Assembly (NCBI RefSeq): GCF_015352425.1 | Contig: NZ_JADKNH010000003.1 | Coordinates: 62,001 to 126,000 of the forward strand | Length of the DNA: 64,000 nt | Reading direction: 5' to 3' | Origin: Fusibacter ferrireducens | GTDB lineage: Bacteria > Bacillota > Clostridia > Peptostreptococcales > Acidaminobacteraceae | Part shown: piece by piece, positions 8,031 through 15,411 of the stretch | Layout: the number at the start of each line of letters is the position of its first letter | How positions within the stretch are numbered: position 1 is the stretch's first letter | Made by a program: the position numbers and the translations under genes | The notes under the pieces: model-generated | Databases searched by the model: none | Told to the model about the DNA's origin: nothing | What the model saw: the letters and a program-made list of their open reading frames with translations, nothing else

Positions 8031-9774
8031 GAAGACCACCTCCTCTGGTTTGAGATTCATAGACCTCTCTATAGATGTTACAGTTTTTGAGTAATTCATC
8101 ATGTGTTCCAATGGCATTGATACTGCCATCGTCCATGACAATGATTTTATCAGCATCTTGAACAGAAGAAGTACGTTGTGCGATGATGATTTTTGTCGTA
8201 TTAGGGATTTCCTGACGAAATGCTTGTCGGATTAAGCTATCCGTCTTCGTATCCACAGCACTGGTGGAATCATCGAGGATTATGATTTTAGGCTTTTTAA
8301 GCAATGCTCTTGCAATGCAAAGTCTTTGCCTTTGTCCACCTGAAACATTGGTGCCCCCTTGTTCGATATAGGTGTCGTATTGGTTTTCAAATGTTCTGAT
8401 AAAATTATCTGCTTGTGCGAGTTCACAGGCATGAATGATTTCAGAATCTGTGGCATTTGGATTACCCCATTTGAGGTTTTCCTTGATGGTTCCAGAAAAG
8501 AGAATGTTTTTTTGAAGGACAACAGCAACTTGATTCCGTAATGATTCAAGATCATAATCTCGCACGTCGATACCTGAGACTGTAATTTTGCCCTCAGTGG
8601 CATCATAAAGGCGCGGAATGAGTTGAATCAAACTTGATTTAGAAGAACCGGTTCCTCCAATAATCCCCACTGTTTCACCTGCTTTAATGGAAAAGTTGAT
8701 GTCGTGCAAAACGGGCTTATCTGCATTTTTAGTATAGGAGAAGGAGACCTTTTCAAAAGTGATGGCACCATTTTCTACATTGAAAATGGGCTTGTCCGCA
8801 TTTTTTAGATCGACTTCTTCATTTAGAATTTCCACAATACGTTCTACGGATGCACGGGAAATCGTAATCATAACGACCACCATTGAGAGCATCATAAGAC
8901 TCATTAAAATTTGCATTGCATAAGTAATTAAGCTTGCAAGCTCTCCTGTGGAAAGCCCTATTGCAGGATTATTACCACTTGCAATGATGGATTTTGCGCC
9001 GAACCATGAAAGTAAAAGCATGCTGGTATAAAGGCAAAATTGCATTAGAGGCATATTAAATGCCAAGCGTTTTTCTGCCTTTGAAAAATTATCGAAAATA
9101 GATTGCGAAATTGTCTCAAACTTCTCTTTTTCATGGGCTTCACGTGTGAATGATTTGACGACTCTGATGCCGTGTAAGTTTTCTTGTACGATGTTATTCA
9201 GGGTGTCATAAGTACGAAAAACTTTTTTAAAAATGGGATGCACGTTCATCATGATAAACCATAGACCTGTTCCAAGCACAGGGATAATTGCAACAAAGAT
9301 GAAAGACAGCTCTGCATCAATTCGGAAAGAAAAAATCATGGCAAATAAAATCATCATTGGCGCCCTTACGGCAAGTCTCACTAACATTTGAAAAGCGTTT
9401 TGCACATTAGTGATATCGGTGGTCATCCTTGTGATGATACTGGATGTTGAAAATTTATCAATATTAGAAAATGAAAACTTTTGTACCTTATAGAATAGGT
9501 CATGCCGTAAATTCTTTGCAAATCCAGATGAAGAAATTGCAGCACTACGCCCTGCCAAGATACCGAAAAGCAAAGCTAATATTGCGGCAATCACAAGGAT
9601 GAGTCCTATCCATAATATATTGGACATATTTTTGGGGTTGATACCACTATCAATTAACACAGCCATTAAAGTAGGAATAAGGATTTCAAAAATGGTTTCT
9701 AAAGTGACATATATGGGCGTTAATATAATGTCCTTTTTATATTCTCTCACACTAGAGAGCAGTTTCTTAATCAT
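8023..9774 (-). CDS. Heterodimeric ABC multidrug-type exporter, degenerate-site subunit
   Basis: 583 residues: six-helix ABC exporter membrane domain then NBD. Its own ATP site is degenerate: Walker A reads GGTGSSKSS, Walker B reads ILDDSTSAVD (Asp for the catalytic Glu) and the H-loop is IAQRTS (Gln for His), while its signature VSGGQRQRL is canonical. This complements the partner, whose Walker motifs are canonical and whose signature is altered. That split is established for heterodimeric exporters such as BmrCD and TM287/288. AAAGGA precedes the ATG by about 8 bases. Second gene of the MarR-led operon. Confidence 0.9.
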   Translation of the reverse strand: MIKKLLSSVREYKKDIILTPIYVTLETIFEILIPTLMAVLIDSGINPKNMSNILWIGLILVIAAILALLFGILAGRSAAISSSGFAKNLRHDLFYKVQKFSFSNIDKFSTSSIITRMTTDITNVQNAFQMLVRLAVRAPMMILFAMIFSFRIDAELSFIFVAIIPVLGTGLWFIMMNVHPIFKKVFRTYDTLNNIVQENLHGIRVVKSFTREAHEKEKFETISQSIFDNFSKAEKRLAFNMPLMQFCLYTSMLLLSWFGAKSIIASGNNPAIGLSTGELASLITYAMQILMSLMMLSMVVVMITISRASVERIVEILNEEVDLKNADKPIFNVENGAITFEKVSFSYTKNADKPVLHDINFSIKAGETVGIIGGTGSSKSSLIQLIPRLYDATEGKITVSGIDVRDYDLESLRNQVAVVLQKNILFSGTIKENLKWGNPNATDSEIIHACELAQADNFIRTFENQYDTYIEQGGTNVSGGQRQRLCIARALLKKPKIIILDDSTSAVDTKTDSLIRQAFRQEIPNTTKIIIAQRTSSVQDADKIIVMDDGSINAIGTHDELLKNCNIYREVYESQTRGGGLHE

Positions 9775-9818
9775 AAAAAAGTTCCTTTCAATTTTATGAG
9801 ATTTAGGTTGGGAAGCGT

Positions 9819-10256
9819 TTAATCTCCAGCTATATTGTCTTTCATTCTTTGGATAAAAGTATAGAGATTTTCAACTTCATCTCTTGTAAAACCTTTTATA
9901 AGCGTTTGCTCCAATTGCATGATATCAGCCTTCATAAGTTCCTGAATCTTACTTGCCTTTTCGGTGAGAACGATCTTTTTTAGGCGTGCATCATGGGTGA
10001 CAGCCTGCCTTAAGATCAGCTCTTTTTGCTCCATGAGACTTAAAACTCTGGAGGCGGTAGACCTTGCAATTTTAAAGTGATCTTCAATGTCTCTTTGAAA
10101 AATATCTTTGTCGGCATTTCTGGAGAGATAACCTATAATCCAGCTATTGTTACCAGTAATCGTTTCAATCTCTTTTTTGTGTGAAGAAAATTCGAAGTAT
10201 CGTTTGATCATATTGCTTAATGATCTCAGTTCAAATCCAATTTGCACTTCTTCCAT
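9819..10256 (-). CDS. MarR-family repressor of the ABC exporter operon
   Basis: 145 residues, standard MarR length. Winged-helix features: RDIEDHFKIARSTASRVLSLMEQKELI (recognition helix region), then the wing THDARLKKIVLTEKA and C-terminal dimerisation helices. AAAGGAT lies eight bases before the ATG. The gene is first in the operon, 45 bases ahead of the exporter genes, and two tandem 14-bp palindromes lie just downstream of its own -10 box, so it is very probably an autorepressor relieved by the exported compound. Confidence 0.88.
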   Translation of the reverse strand: MEEVQIGFELRSLSNMIKRYFEFSSHKKEIETITGNNSWIIGYLSRNADKDIFQRDIEDHFKIARSTASRVLSLMEQKELILRQAVTHDARLKKIVLTEKASKIQELMKADIMQLEQTLIKGFTRDEVENLYTFIQRMKDNIAGD

Positions 10257-10281
10257 AATATAAATCCTTTCTAAACAAATT

Positions 10282-10310
10282 GTTGTATATAAAACTGTTG
10301 TATATAGAAC
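10282..10310 (-). promoter_or_regulatory. Two tandem palindromic operators for the MarR repressor
   Basis: GTTGTATATAAAAC (10282-10295) and GTTGTATATAGAAC (10297-10310) share the palindromic frame GTT-N-TATATA-N-AAC and are 15 bp apart. They lie directly downstream of the -10 box of the leftward promoter, covering the probable start site, the usual place for a MarR autorepressor. Confidence 0.65.
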
Positions 10311-10339
10311 AATATATACTTTCTAATGATTATTGTCAA
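10311..10339 (-). promoter_or_regulatory. Promoter of the MarR-ABC exporter operon
   Basis: On the minus strand: perfect TTGACA (10339-10334), 17-base spacer, TATATT (10316-10311). Confidence 0.8.
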
Positions 10340-10427
10340 TCATATAAGCATAAAGGATAGTTAGTTGTTACCTTAATGGTGTGCTTTGGCAAACACAGGT
10401 TAGGATAGATATCTTTTTTTCATGAAA

Positions 10428-10456
10428 TTGACATACAAAAAAGGATCTATTACAAT
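10428..10456 (+). promoter_or_regulatory. Promoter of ywbE-like gene
   Basis: TTGACA (10428-10433), 17-base spacer, TACAAT (10451-10456), 64 bases before the ATG at 10520. Confidence 0.7.
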
Positions 10457-10519
10457 GAATTGATGCAGAAAATACCGATGAAATAGAACATGTGATGACA
10501 TGGAGAAAGTGAGCATAAA

Positions 10520-10714
10520 ATGAATGGACAGAATAGATCTAATATTAAGATTGGCTCTAAAGTTATGATTGTATTAAAAGCAGATCAACGCACGGGTAAA
10601 CTAACTGAAGGTGTTGTTAAAAAGATTCTAACCAATAGCAGTTCGCATCCACATGGCATAAAAGTAATGCTTGAAGATGGGCAGGTGGGGAGAGTACAGA
10701 AGATCATGGGTTAG
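10520..10714 (+). CDS. ywbE: YwbE family protein (DUF2196)
   Basis: 64 residues. The pattern RSNIKIGSKVMIVLKADQRTG, then LTEGVVKKILTNSSSHPHGIKVML and VGRVQKI matches the small conserved YwbE family, built like a KOW/SH3-type beta barrel. Function is not established; a nucleic-acid-binding role has been suggested only by fold. It has its own promoter and lies 60 bases ahead of the phosphatase gene. Confidence 0.85.
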   Translation: MNGQNRSNIKIGSKVMIVLKADQRTGKLTEGVVKKILTNSSSHPHGIKVMLEDGQVGRVQKIMG

Positions 10715-10774
10715 GTATAAACAATGTATATAATTGGATATAGAGACTGTATATAAATTGAAGGGAGTTTTAAA

Positions 10775-11446
10775 TTGAAAGGATATAGAGGTATTATTTT
10801 TGACTTAGATGGCACATTACTCAATACATTAGAAGATTTAGCCGATGCGGTTAATCATACCATGCGCCAATATCATTTGGAAGAGAAGACAATTGAAGAA
10901 GTTCGAAAGTTTGTAGGCAATGGGGTTAAACGACTAATAGAATTATGTGTGCCTATGGGTGAGGATCATTCTTGTTTTAACGCTATATTAGAGACTTTTA
11001 TAACTTATTATGAAGCTAATTCCAATCATAAGACAAGACCTTATGACAATATACTTGAGTTATTGGAATCTCTATCAAGTGAAAACTATCACTTGGCTAT
11101 TGTCTCTAATAAGATTGATAGTGCAGTGAAGGATTTGAACAAGCAGTATTTCAGTAAGTGGATAGAGATTGCAATAGGCGAAACCAAAGAGATTAGGCGA
11201 AAACCTGCTGCTGACATGGTTCATGCATGTCTTAATCAGATGGCACTATCTCCAAGTGAAGTGGTTTATATAGGGGACTCGGAAGTGGATATTTTAACTG
11301 CTAAAAATGCTGGGATTGACTGTATCAGCGTTAATTGGGGGTTTAGAGATGAAAAGTGGCTTAAGGCTCACGGTGCCAAATGCATCGTCAGCGATGTAAA
11401 GGGGCTTGAAAAAGAACTTTTAAATTCAAAAAGAGATTCAGCTTAA
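10775..11446 (+). CDS. gph: HAD-superfamily hydrolase, phosphoglycolate phosphatase-like
   Basis: 223 residues from a TTG start with AAGGGAG seven bases upstream. HAD motif I is FDLDGTLLNT (nucleophile and acid Asp), motif II is IVSNK, motif III is a Lys in ETKEIRRKPAAD, and motif IV is GDSEVDILTAKNAG. The helical cap between motifs I and II marks subclass C1, as in phosphoglycolate phosphatase and pyrophosphatase PpaX. Likely substrate is a small phosphate ester; the specific one is not determinable. Confidence 0.85.
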   Translation: MKGYRGIIFDLDGTLLNTLEDLADAVNHTMRQYHLEEKTIEEVRKFVGNGVKRLIELCVPMGEDHSCFNAILETFITYYEANSNHKTRPYDNILELLESLSSENYHLAIVSNKIDSAVKDLNKQYFSKWIEIAIGETKEIRRKPAADMVHACLNQMALSPSEVVYIGDSEVDILTAKNAGIDCISVNWGFRDEKWLKAHGAKCIVSDVKGLEKELLNSKRDSA

Positions 11447-11456
11447 AGAAATTATT

Positions 11457-11999
11457 TTAAAGGTCCCTCTTTTTATCAAATAGACTCTTTCTATTTAATA
11501 TTAATTTGTTGAATTTTAAATGAATGATTAATTCTTCTATTGCAGAGAGTGTTCCCATTAAACAAAGACCAATGGGTGCAAAGTCTAGTATGTCAAAAGG
11601 GCGTATTAGTGGATAAAGAAATAGCATTAAACCAGTCGCTTTATTTGCAATCGTATGCAGACTCCCAAATTTTCTATATTTTATAACAGCAATAATAAAA
11701 GCTGCGAATCGAATGCATATAATGATAAAGATCCAAATAATGTACGCCATAGGAATTTCTAATATTGGAATCAGTATGGCCATAACCACTAAGATCATAA
11801 TAAGATCTGCAAATGAATCTAATTTGGCCCCTAATTCGCTTGTTGAGTTTGTTTTTCTCGCAATATAGCCATCTACAATATCGCTGAGACCACAAAATAT
11901 GTAAACCAGATAAAAGGCTGTACTGAAAGGCTCTAACTTCAGCAATGATAATGCCATTAAAATTCGAGAAAGCGATATGATATTTACGATTAATTTCAT
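11457..11999 (-). CDS. CDP-alcohol phosphatidyltransferase family membrane enzyme
   Basis: 180 residues. The diagnostic motif D-G-x2-A-R-x8-G-x3-D-x3-D is complete (DGYIARKTNSTSELGAKLD and following FAD), in a protein with about five or six membrane segments. These enzymes transfer a phosphatidyl or related group from a CDP-lipid to an alcohol, as in PgsA. AAGGAG precedes the ATG. It is shorter than typical PgsA only slightly, and a nonstandard acceptor is possible. It is followed upstream on the same strand by small membrane proteins. Confidence 0.82.
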   Translation of the reverse strand: MKLIVNIISLSRILMALSLLKLEPFSTAFYLVYIFCGLSDIVDGYIARKTNSTSELGAKLDSFADLIMILVVMAILIPILEIPMAYIIWIFIIICIRFAAFIIAVIKYRKFGSLHTIANKATGLMLFLYPLIRPFDILDFAPIGLCLMGTLSAIEELIIHLKFNKLILNRKSLFDKKRDL

Positions 12000-12023
12000 T
12001 TTGGGCTCCTTATAACTGCAAAC

Positions 12024-12242
12024 TCAAATTTTACTTTTTTTTCTAATGAAAAACAATACTATACAGGTTAAAAGGATTAATGATAAGCAGATATCAAAGC
12101 CATAAAGGATGTTGGACTCTTTAACACCCCATCCAGTAGATTTGAGTAACATAACTCGGATAATTATAGTGTTAAAAAGATTGAGAAGTGCGCCTGCTCC
12201 GAAAAGGATTCCAAGTAATTTAAAATGTTTTCTTTTGATCAT
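12024..12242 (-). CDS. Small two-helix membrane protein (unknown)
   Basis: 72 residues, with AGGAGGCACAC ending directly before the ATG. Two hydrophobic stretches (about residues 8-30 and 45-66) are separated by a short polar loop and followed by a basic tail RKKSKI. Not recognised. It lies 24 bases upstream of the CDP-alcohol transferase gene, and co-transcription is likely. Confidence 0.6.
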   Translation of the reverse strand: MIKRKHFKLLGILFGAGALLNLFNTIIIRVMLLKSTGWGVKESNILYGFDICLSLILLTCIVLFFIRKKSKI

Positions 12243-12288
12243 GTGTGCCTCCTATGATGGGGTCAATACTAGATTCAGAAGTTTTCCT

Positions 12289-12825
12289 TTACTCCTGATT
12301 GAGTTCATCGGATGCCTTTTTCAGTAAACTCAGCATCATTAAGAATGATATTGTTGGAACAACAAATACAAGTATGAAGAGCAATGGTGTTAACTCAGTG
12401 AATAAAAAATGAATATAGATTATTATATTTGATATCAAATATAAATACCAAGTGATTCTTGCACTTGATTTTAAGTCTTGGAGATTTGCAAGTTTTGCTT
12501 CTAATCTAATACCATAGCAGATGTTATAAATGATAAATAAGTGGATTAATTGAGTTATTAATCCGAAAATGAGGCTCCAAATACTAAGTGGATTGTTATA
12601 AAAATCGCTCAGTGATATTAGCGGTGGGAACATATCAAAAAGAGCTATAAAAATCATGAGCAGAGCAGGTCCTCTGCTTTTATGAAAAAAAGGATTGGTA
12701 TCTTTCATAGCGGATAACCCTTGATAGAAAAAAATATAGCCAATAAAATCGGGTAATATGTCAAATTCGGAGATCCTAAAATCAAAAAAGAAAATAAATC
12801 CCCATAATAGTTTGTGATAGTTCAT
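12289..12825 (-). CDS. Multi-pass membrane protein (unknown)
   Basis: 178 residues from the ATG at 12825, chosen because AGAGGAT lies five bases upstream; an ATG at 12843 has no site. About five hydrophobic segments, starting KLLWGFIFFFDFRI and including DILPDFIGYIFFYQGL, which recalls small uncharacterised Firmicutes membrane proteins whose N-terminus has a LPDFIGY motif. No catalytic motif is apparent. Same strand as the two genes downstream. Confidence 0.65.
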   Translation of the reverse strand: MNYHKLLWGFIFFFDFRISEFDILPDFIGYIFFYQGLSAMKDTNPFFHKSRGPALLMIFIALFDMFPPLISLSDFYNNPLSIWSLIFGLITQLIHLFIIYNICYGIRLEAKLANLQDLKSSARITWYLYLISNIIIYIHFLFTELTPLLFILVFVVPTISFLMMLSLLKKASDELNQE

Positions 12826-12862
12826 TTGGTATCCTCTCTCCATCGTTGAGTAAGATTATGTC

Positions 12863-13375
12863 TTATGAGACTACAAAAAAGAACAGCTTAATTATGCTTT
12901 TGTATACATCCAATTGTTTTACCCTTGAGTTGTCTGCCCAGAGCTTTTCGCTTTTGACATAACCGTTGATTATTTCAAAATGTGTAATGCTTAAGCTTTT
13001 GTATTCAGTGTTTTCTGTCAAGGTAAGTGTTTCACCTAAACCATAACCGGCCACACCTTCACTCCAAACAGTATCCAAATCAAAGTCATGGGCGTTTTGT
13101 GCCTCATAGCTTATTGTTTTGTATGGCTTCAGTTCAGAAGAGGCAGATAAAGTAGGTGTTTCAGCAGCACAATACCAGTTACATCCCCCTTTAAATGCAT
13201 GCTAGTCATCATCACAGAGATAAGATTTTATTGTATGTATTTCCGGATAGAGGTCGGTTGTATCAATAGTATTTTCATTTTCATTCCCGTAAGATAGCAT
13301 TAAATTGCCTATGTATAAAGTGAGCGTAATAACCATGTACATAAAGAGTGCTGATAATATTTTTTTTCTTTGCAT
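12863..13375 (-). pseudogene. Secreted NADase-type glycan-binding-domain protein, interrupted by in-frame TAG and truncated
   Basis: Starting at ATG 13375 (AAAGGCGG upstream) the frame encodes a signal-anchor-like N-terminus, then 57 codons in meets TAG at 13204-13202, and continues in the same frame for 112 more codons to TAA at 12863. The part after the stop reads naturally from the part before: Cys-rich linker (GGCNWYC), ASSELKP, VWSEGVAGYGLGE and FEIINGYVKSEKLW-DNSRVK, the hallmarks of NADase-type glycan-binding domains. The C-terminus then ends in FFFVVS, short of the usual beta strands. Amber plus C-terminal truncation suggests decay; stop-codon readthrough is the alternative. Confidence 0.7.
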
Positions 13376-13542
13376 TTTAAACCGCCTTTCATTTTTTCAA
13401 ATTTAATAATGGTGTGGGCTAGAAGCCTAAACCATCTAATATTATATCATAAAAATAGTTAAAGTAATTTGAAATGAATTTTTATAGAGCTTCACTTGTA
13501 CTCCTATAAGATAAGCGCTCGATTAGCAACACGAGAAAGGTA

Positions 13543-13551
13543 TGTTATAAT
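13543..13551 (+). promoter_or_regulatory. Extended -10 promoter of the MscS gene
   Basis: TG, one base, then perfect TATAAT (13546-13551), 43 bases before the ATG at 13594. The -35 region is weak (TTAGCA at 13523-13528, 17-base spacer), as expected for extended -10 promoters. Confidence 0.6.
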
Positions 13552-13593
13552 GAGTATGTCAAGTTAAATGAATACAAATGAGGAGCTTTATAA

Positions 13594-14838
13594 ATGATAG
13601 AATTTGTGGAAAAACAGTTGATTGCGTATGGTCTAAATGAGAAATTTACAGATGTTGCAACGAATGCAGTCGTCGCTATGATGATTGCTTTGATCAGTAT
13701 CTGCCTTTATTTTATAGCTAAAAAGGTAGTCCTTAAAATTATTGAAAATTTTATTAAGAAGAGTAAAACAAAATGGGATGATATTCTTTTGAAACACAAG
13801 GTGTTCGAACGGCTTATTCATATGATTCCAGCAATTGTGGTGCACTCATTTGCGCCAATGTTTCCCAGTTATCAAGTCATCATTCAGAAAATTGCATTTT
13901 GTTATATTTTGGTATTCTTTTTGTTGGCACTGGATGAGTTCTTTAATGTCATAGATGACATATACAGTCATTTTGAAGCCTCAAAATCAAGACCGATCAA
14001 AGGGTACCTTCAGGTGTTTAAGATTATTTCTTATATTGTTGGCATCATTGTTGTGATTGGCGTCGTGATGGATCGATCACCACTGATTTTATTGGGCAGT
14101 ATTGGTGCTGCTTCAGCAGTTCTCTTATTGATTTTTCAAAATTCAATACTGGGCCTCGTGGCTGGTGTCCAGCTTTCAGCTAACGATATGATCAGGCTTG
14201 GCGATTGGATTGAGATGAGCAAATATGGTGCAGATGGTGAGGTGATAGAAATCTCATTACATACTGTAAAAGTACAGAATTGGGATAAGAGCATCACAAC
14301 GATCCCAAGTTATGCACTTATATCCGAATCATTTATCAATTGGAAAGGGATGCAAGAATCGGGCAGTAGACGGATTAAACGTGCTATTTATATTGATATG
14401 ACGAGCATCAAATTTTGTGATGAATTGATGCTTGACCGTTATAAAAAAATTGAATATCTTAAACCTTATTTAGAGCGTAAGGAAAAGGAAATTCTTCATT
14501 ATAATGAATCCAATTCAGTTGATCGCTCTAATATTGTCAACGGAAGACATCTCACGAATATAGGGACTTTAAGAGTCTACATTGAAACTTATTTAAAGAA
14601 TCACCCAAAGATCAGTAAAGATATGATTTTAATGGTGAGACAACTCGCTCCAAATGAAAAGGGCTTGCCGCTTGAAATATATGGGTTTATAAATGACAAT
14701 GCATGGGTTAATTATGAGGCTATTCAATCGGATATATTTGATCATATCTTTGCGATTATCCTGGAATTTGACCTTAGAATATTTCAAAATCCAACGGGAA
14801 ATGATTTGAGATCAATGGTAAAGTGTTGCCAACTTTAG
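13594..14838 (+). CDS. MscS-family mechanosensitive channel, YbdG-like
   Basis: 414 residues, close to E. coli YbdG (415). Five or so membrane helices at the N-terminal half; the pore-lining helix region is GSIGAASAVLLLIFQNSILGLVAGVQL (Gly/Ala-rich TM3 packing), followed by the MscS beta domain (MIRLGDWIEM, EVIEISLHTVKVQNWDKSITTIP). The C-terminal region is longer than in short MscS and matches the YbdG group. Opens under membrane tension to release solutes. GAGGAG precedes the ATG. The 3' end overlaps a decayed HTH gene in another frame. Confidence 0.88.
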   Translation: MIEFVEKQLIAYGLNEKFTDVATNAVVAMMIALISICLYFIAKKVVLKIIENFIKKSKTKWDDILLKHKVFERLIHMIPAIVVHSFAPMFPSYQVIIQKIAFCYILVFFLLALDEFFNVIDDIYSHFEASKSRPIKGYLQVFKIISYIVGIIVVIGVVMDRSPLILLGSIGAASAVLLLIFQNSILGLVAGVQLSANDMIRLGDWIEMSKYGADGEVIEISLHTVKVQNWDKSITTIPSYALISESFINWKGMQESGSRRIKRAIYIDMTSIKFCDELMLDRYKKIEYLKPYLERKEKEILHYNESNSVDRSNIVNGRHLTNIGTLRVYIETYLKNHPKISKDMILMVRQLAPNEKGLPLEIYGFINDNAWVNYEAIQSDIFDHIFAIILEFDLRIFQNPTGNDLRSMVKCCQL

Positions 14839-15104
14839 GCACTGAAGAAATAGAAATGATGGCTCAGGGTCTTAATCGGGTATACTTGGGTCTTATAGAA
14901 GCGGCAACACATTCATCAAAAGACGTCGCAAAATATGTGAAAAATCAGAATTGGAAGTCGCTAAAGATATCAAGTGTCACTGCGCACTTAACCTGAAATG
15001 GGTATATTGTGGAAAATGGGTTATTTAAAAGAAAAATTCATTCAACTGAAAAGGGGAGGGAAGCCGTTAGCAATTTCTTATATAGCAATGTAGTTGGGAA
15101 ATGA
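14820..15104 (+). pseudogene. Remnant of a winged-helix (MarR/ArsR-like) regulator with in-frame TGA
   Basis: In the frame different from mscS, codons from 14820 encode an acidic helical stretch, then SSKDVAKYVKNQNWKSLK, SSVTAHL, a TGA at 14994-14996, and immediately NGYIVENGLFKRKIHSTEKGREAV, which is the recognition helix exit, wing and following helix of a winged-helix regulator. A complete protein would need a few more residues where the TGA is, so a short deletion plus stop is likely. No ribosome binding site is seen at the candidate ATGs (14856, 14859). It ends at TGA 15102-15104. Confidence 0.5.
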
Positions 15105-15169
15105 AGCTTCAAAGAGGACGCAAATGTCACGTTAAATACAATCCAGAATATGGTAATGAATATTTAGTC

Positions 15170-15199
15170 TTGACTAAATAGAAATAATACTGTTATAAT
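15170..15199 (+). promoter_or_regulatory. Promoter ahead of the prpF leader
   Basis: TTGACT (15170-15175), 18-base spacer, TATAAT (15194-15199) with extended TG at 15191-15192. Confidence 0.7.
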
Positions 15200-15203
15200 T
15201 GTG

Positions 15204-15343
15204 TTAACAAAGTGCTCGTATGTGAATATTTTGTTAAAGTAATGTAAAATAATTGAATATATCTGACGGTTTAAAAAGAGTGATAATATCAAGCTTTATA
15301 GAAGGTCAACACAAAATTAAATTTTTTGTGCTGGCCTTTTTTT
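15204..15343 (+). ncRNA. Putative leader RNA or small RNA upstream of prpF-tct operon
   Basis: Between the promoter at 15170-15199 and an intrinsic terminator ending near 15343 lie about 140 bases with no credible coding frame. TTAACAAA (15204-15211) pairs perfectly with TTTGTTAA (15230-15237), giving a 5' stem-loop, followed by an AT-rich single-stranded stretch. The prpF start codon is only 69 bases after the terminator and no second promoter is evident there, so the operon is probably controlled by termination/antitermination in this leader. I do not recognise a known riboswitch class. Confidence 0.45.
15302..15343 (+). terminator. Intrinsic terminator (attenuator) ahead of prpF
   Basis: AAGGTCAACACAAAA pairs with TTTTGTGCTGGCCTT (one wobble, one mismatch) around a 7-base loop and is followed by a run of seven T. 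Confidence 0.7.
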
Positions 15344-15411
15344 GTTGCCAAAAATTGAGCAGACGATTTCTAAGACAATAAAAATAGTGAAGGGATTAGG
15401 AGGGTAGACAT

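Noticed and set aside
15204-15237. Assigning the prpF leader to a known riboswitch class
   Set aside because: I could not match conserved cores of TPP, lysine, purine, SAM, FMN, glycine or T-box classes; left as an unknown leader.
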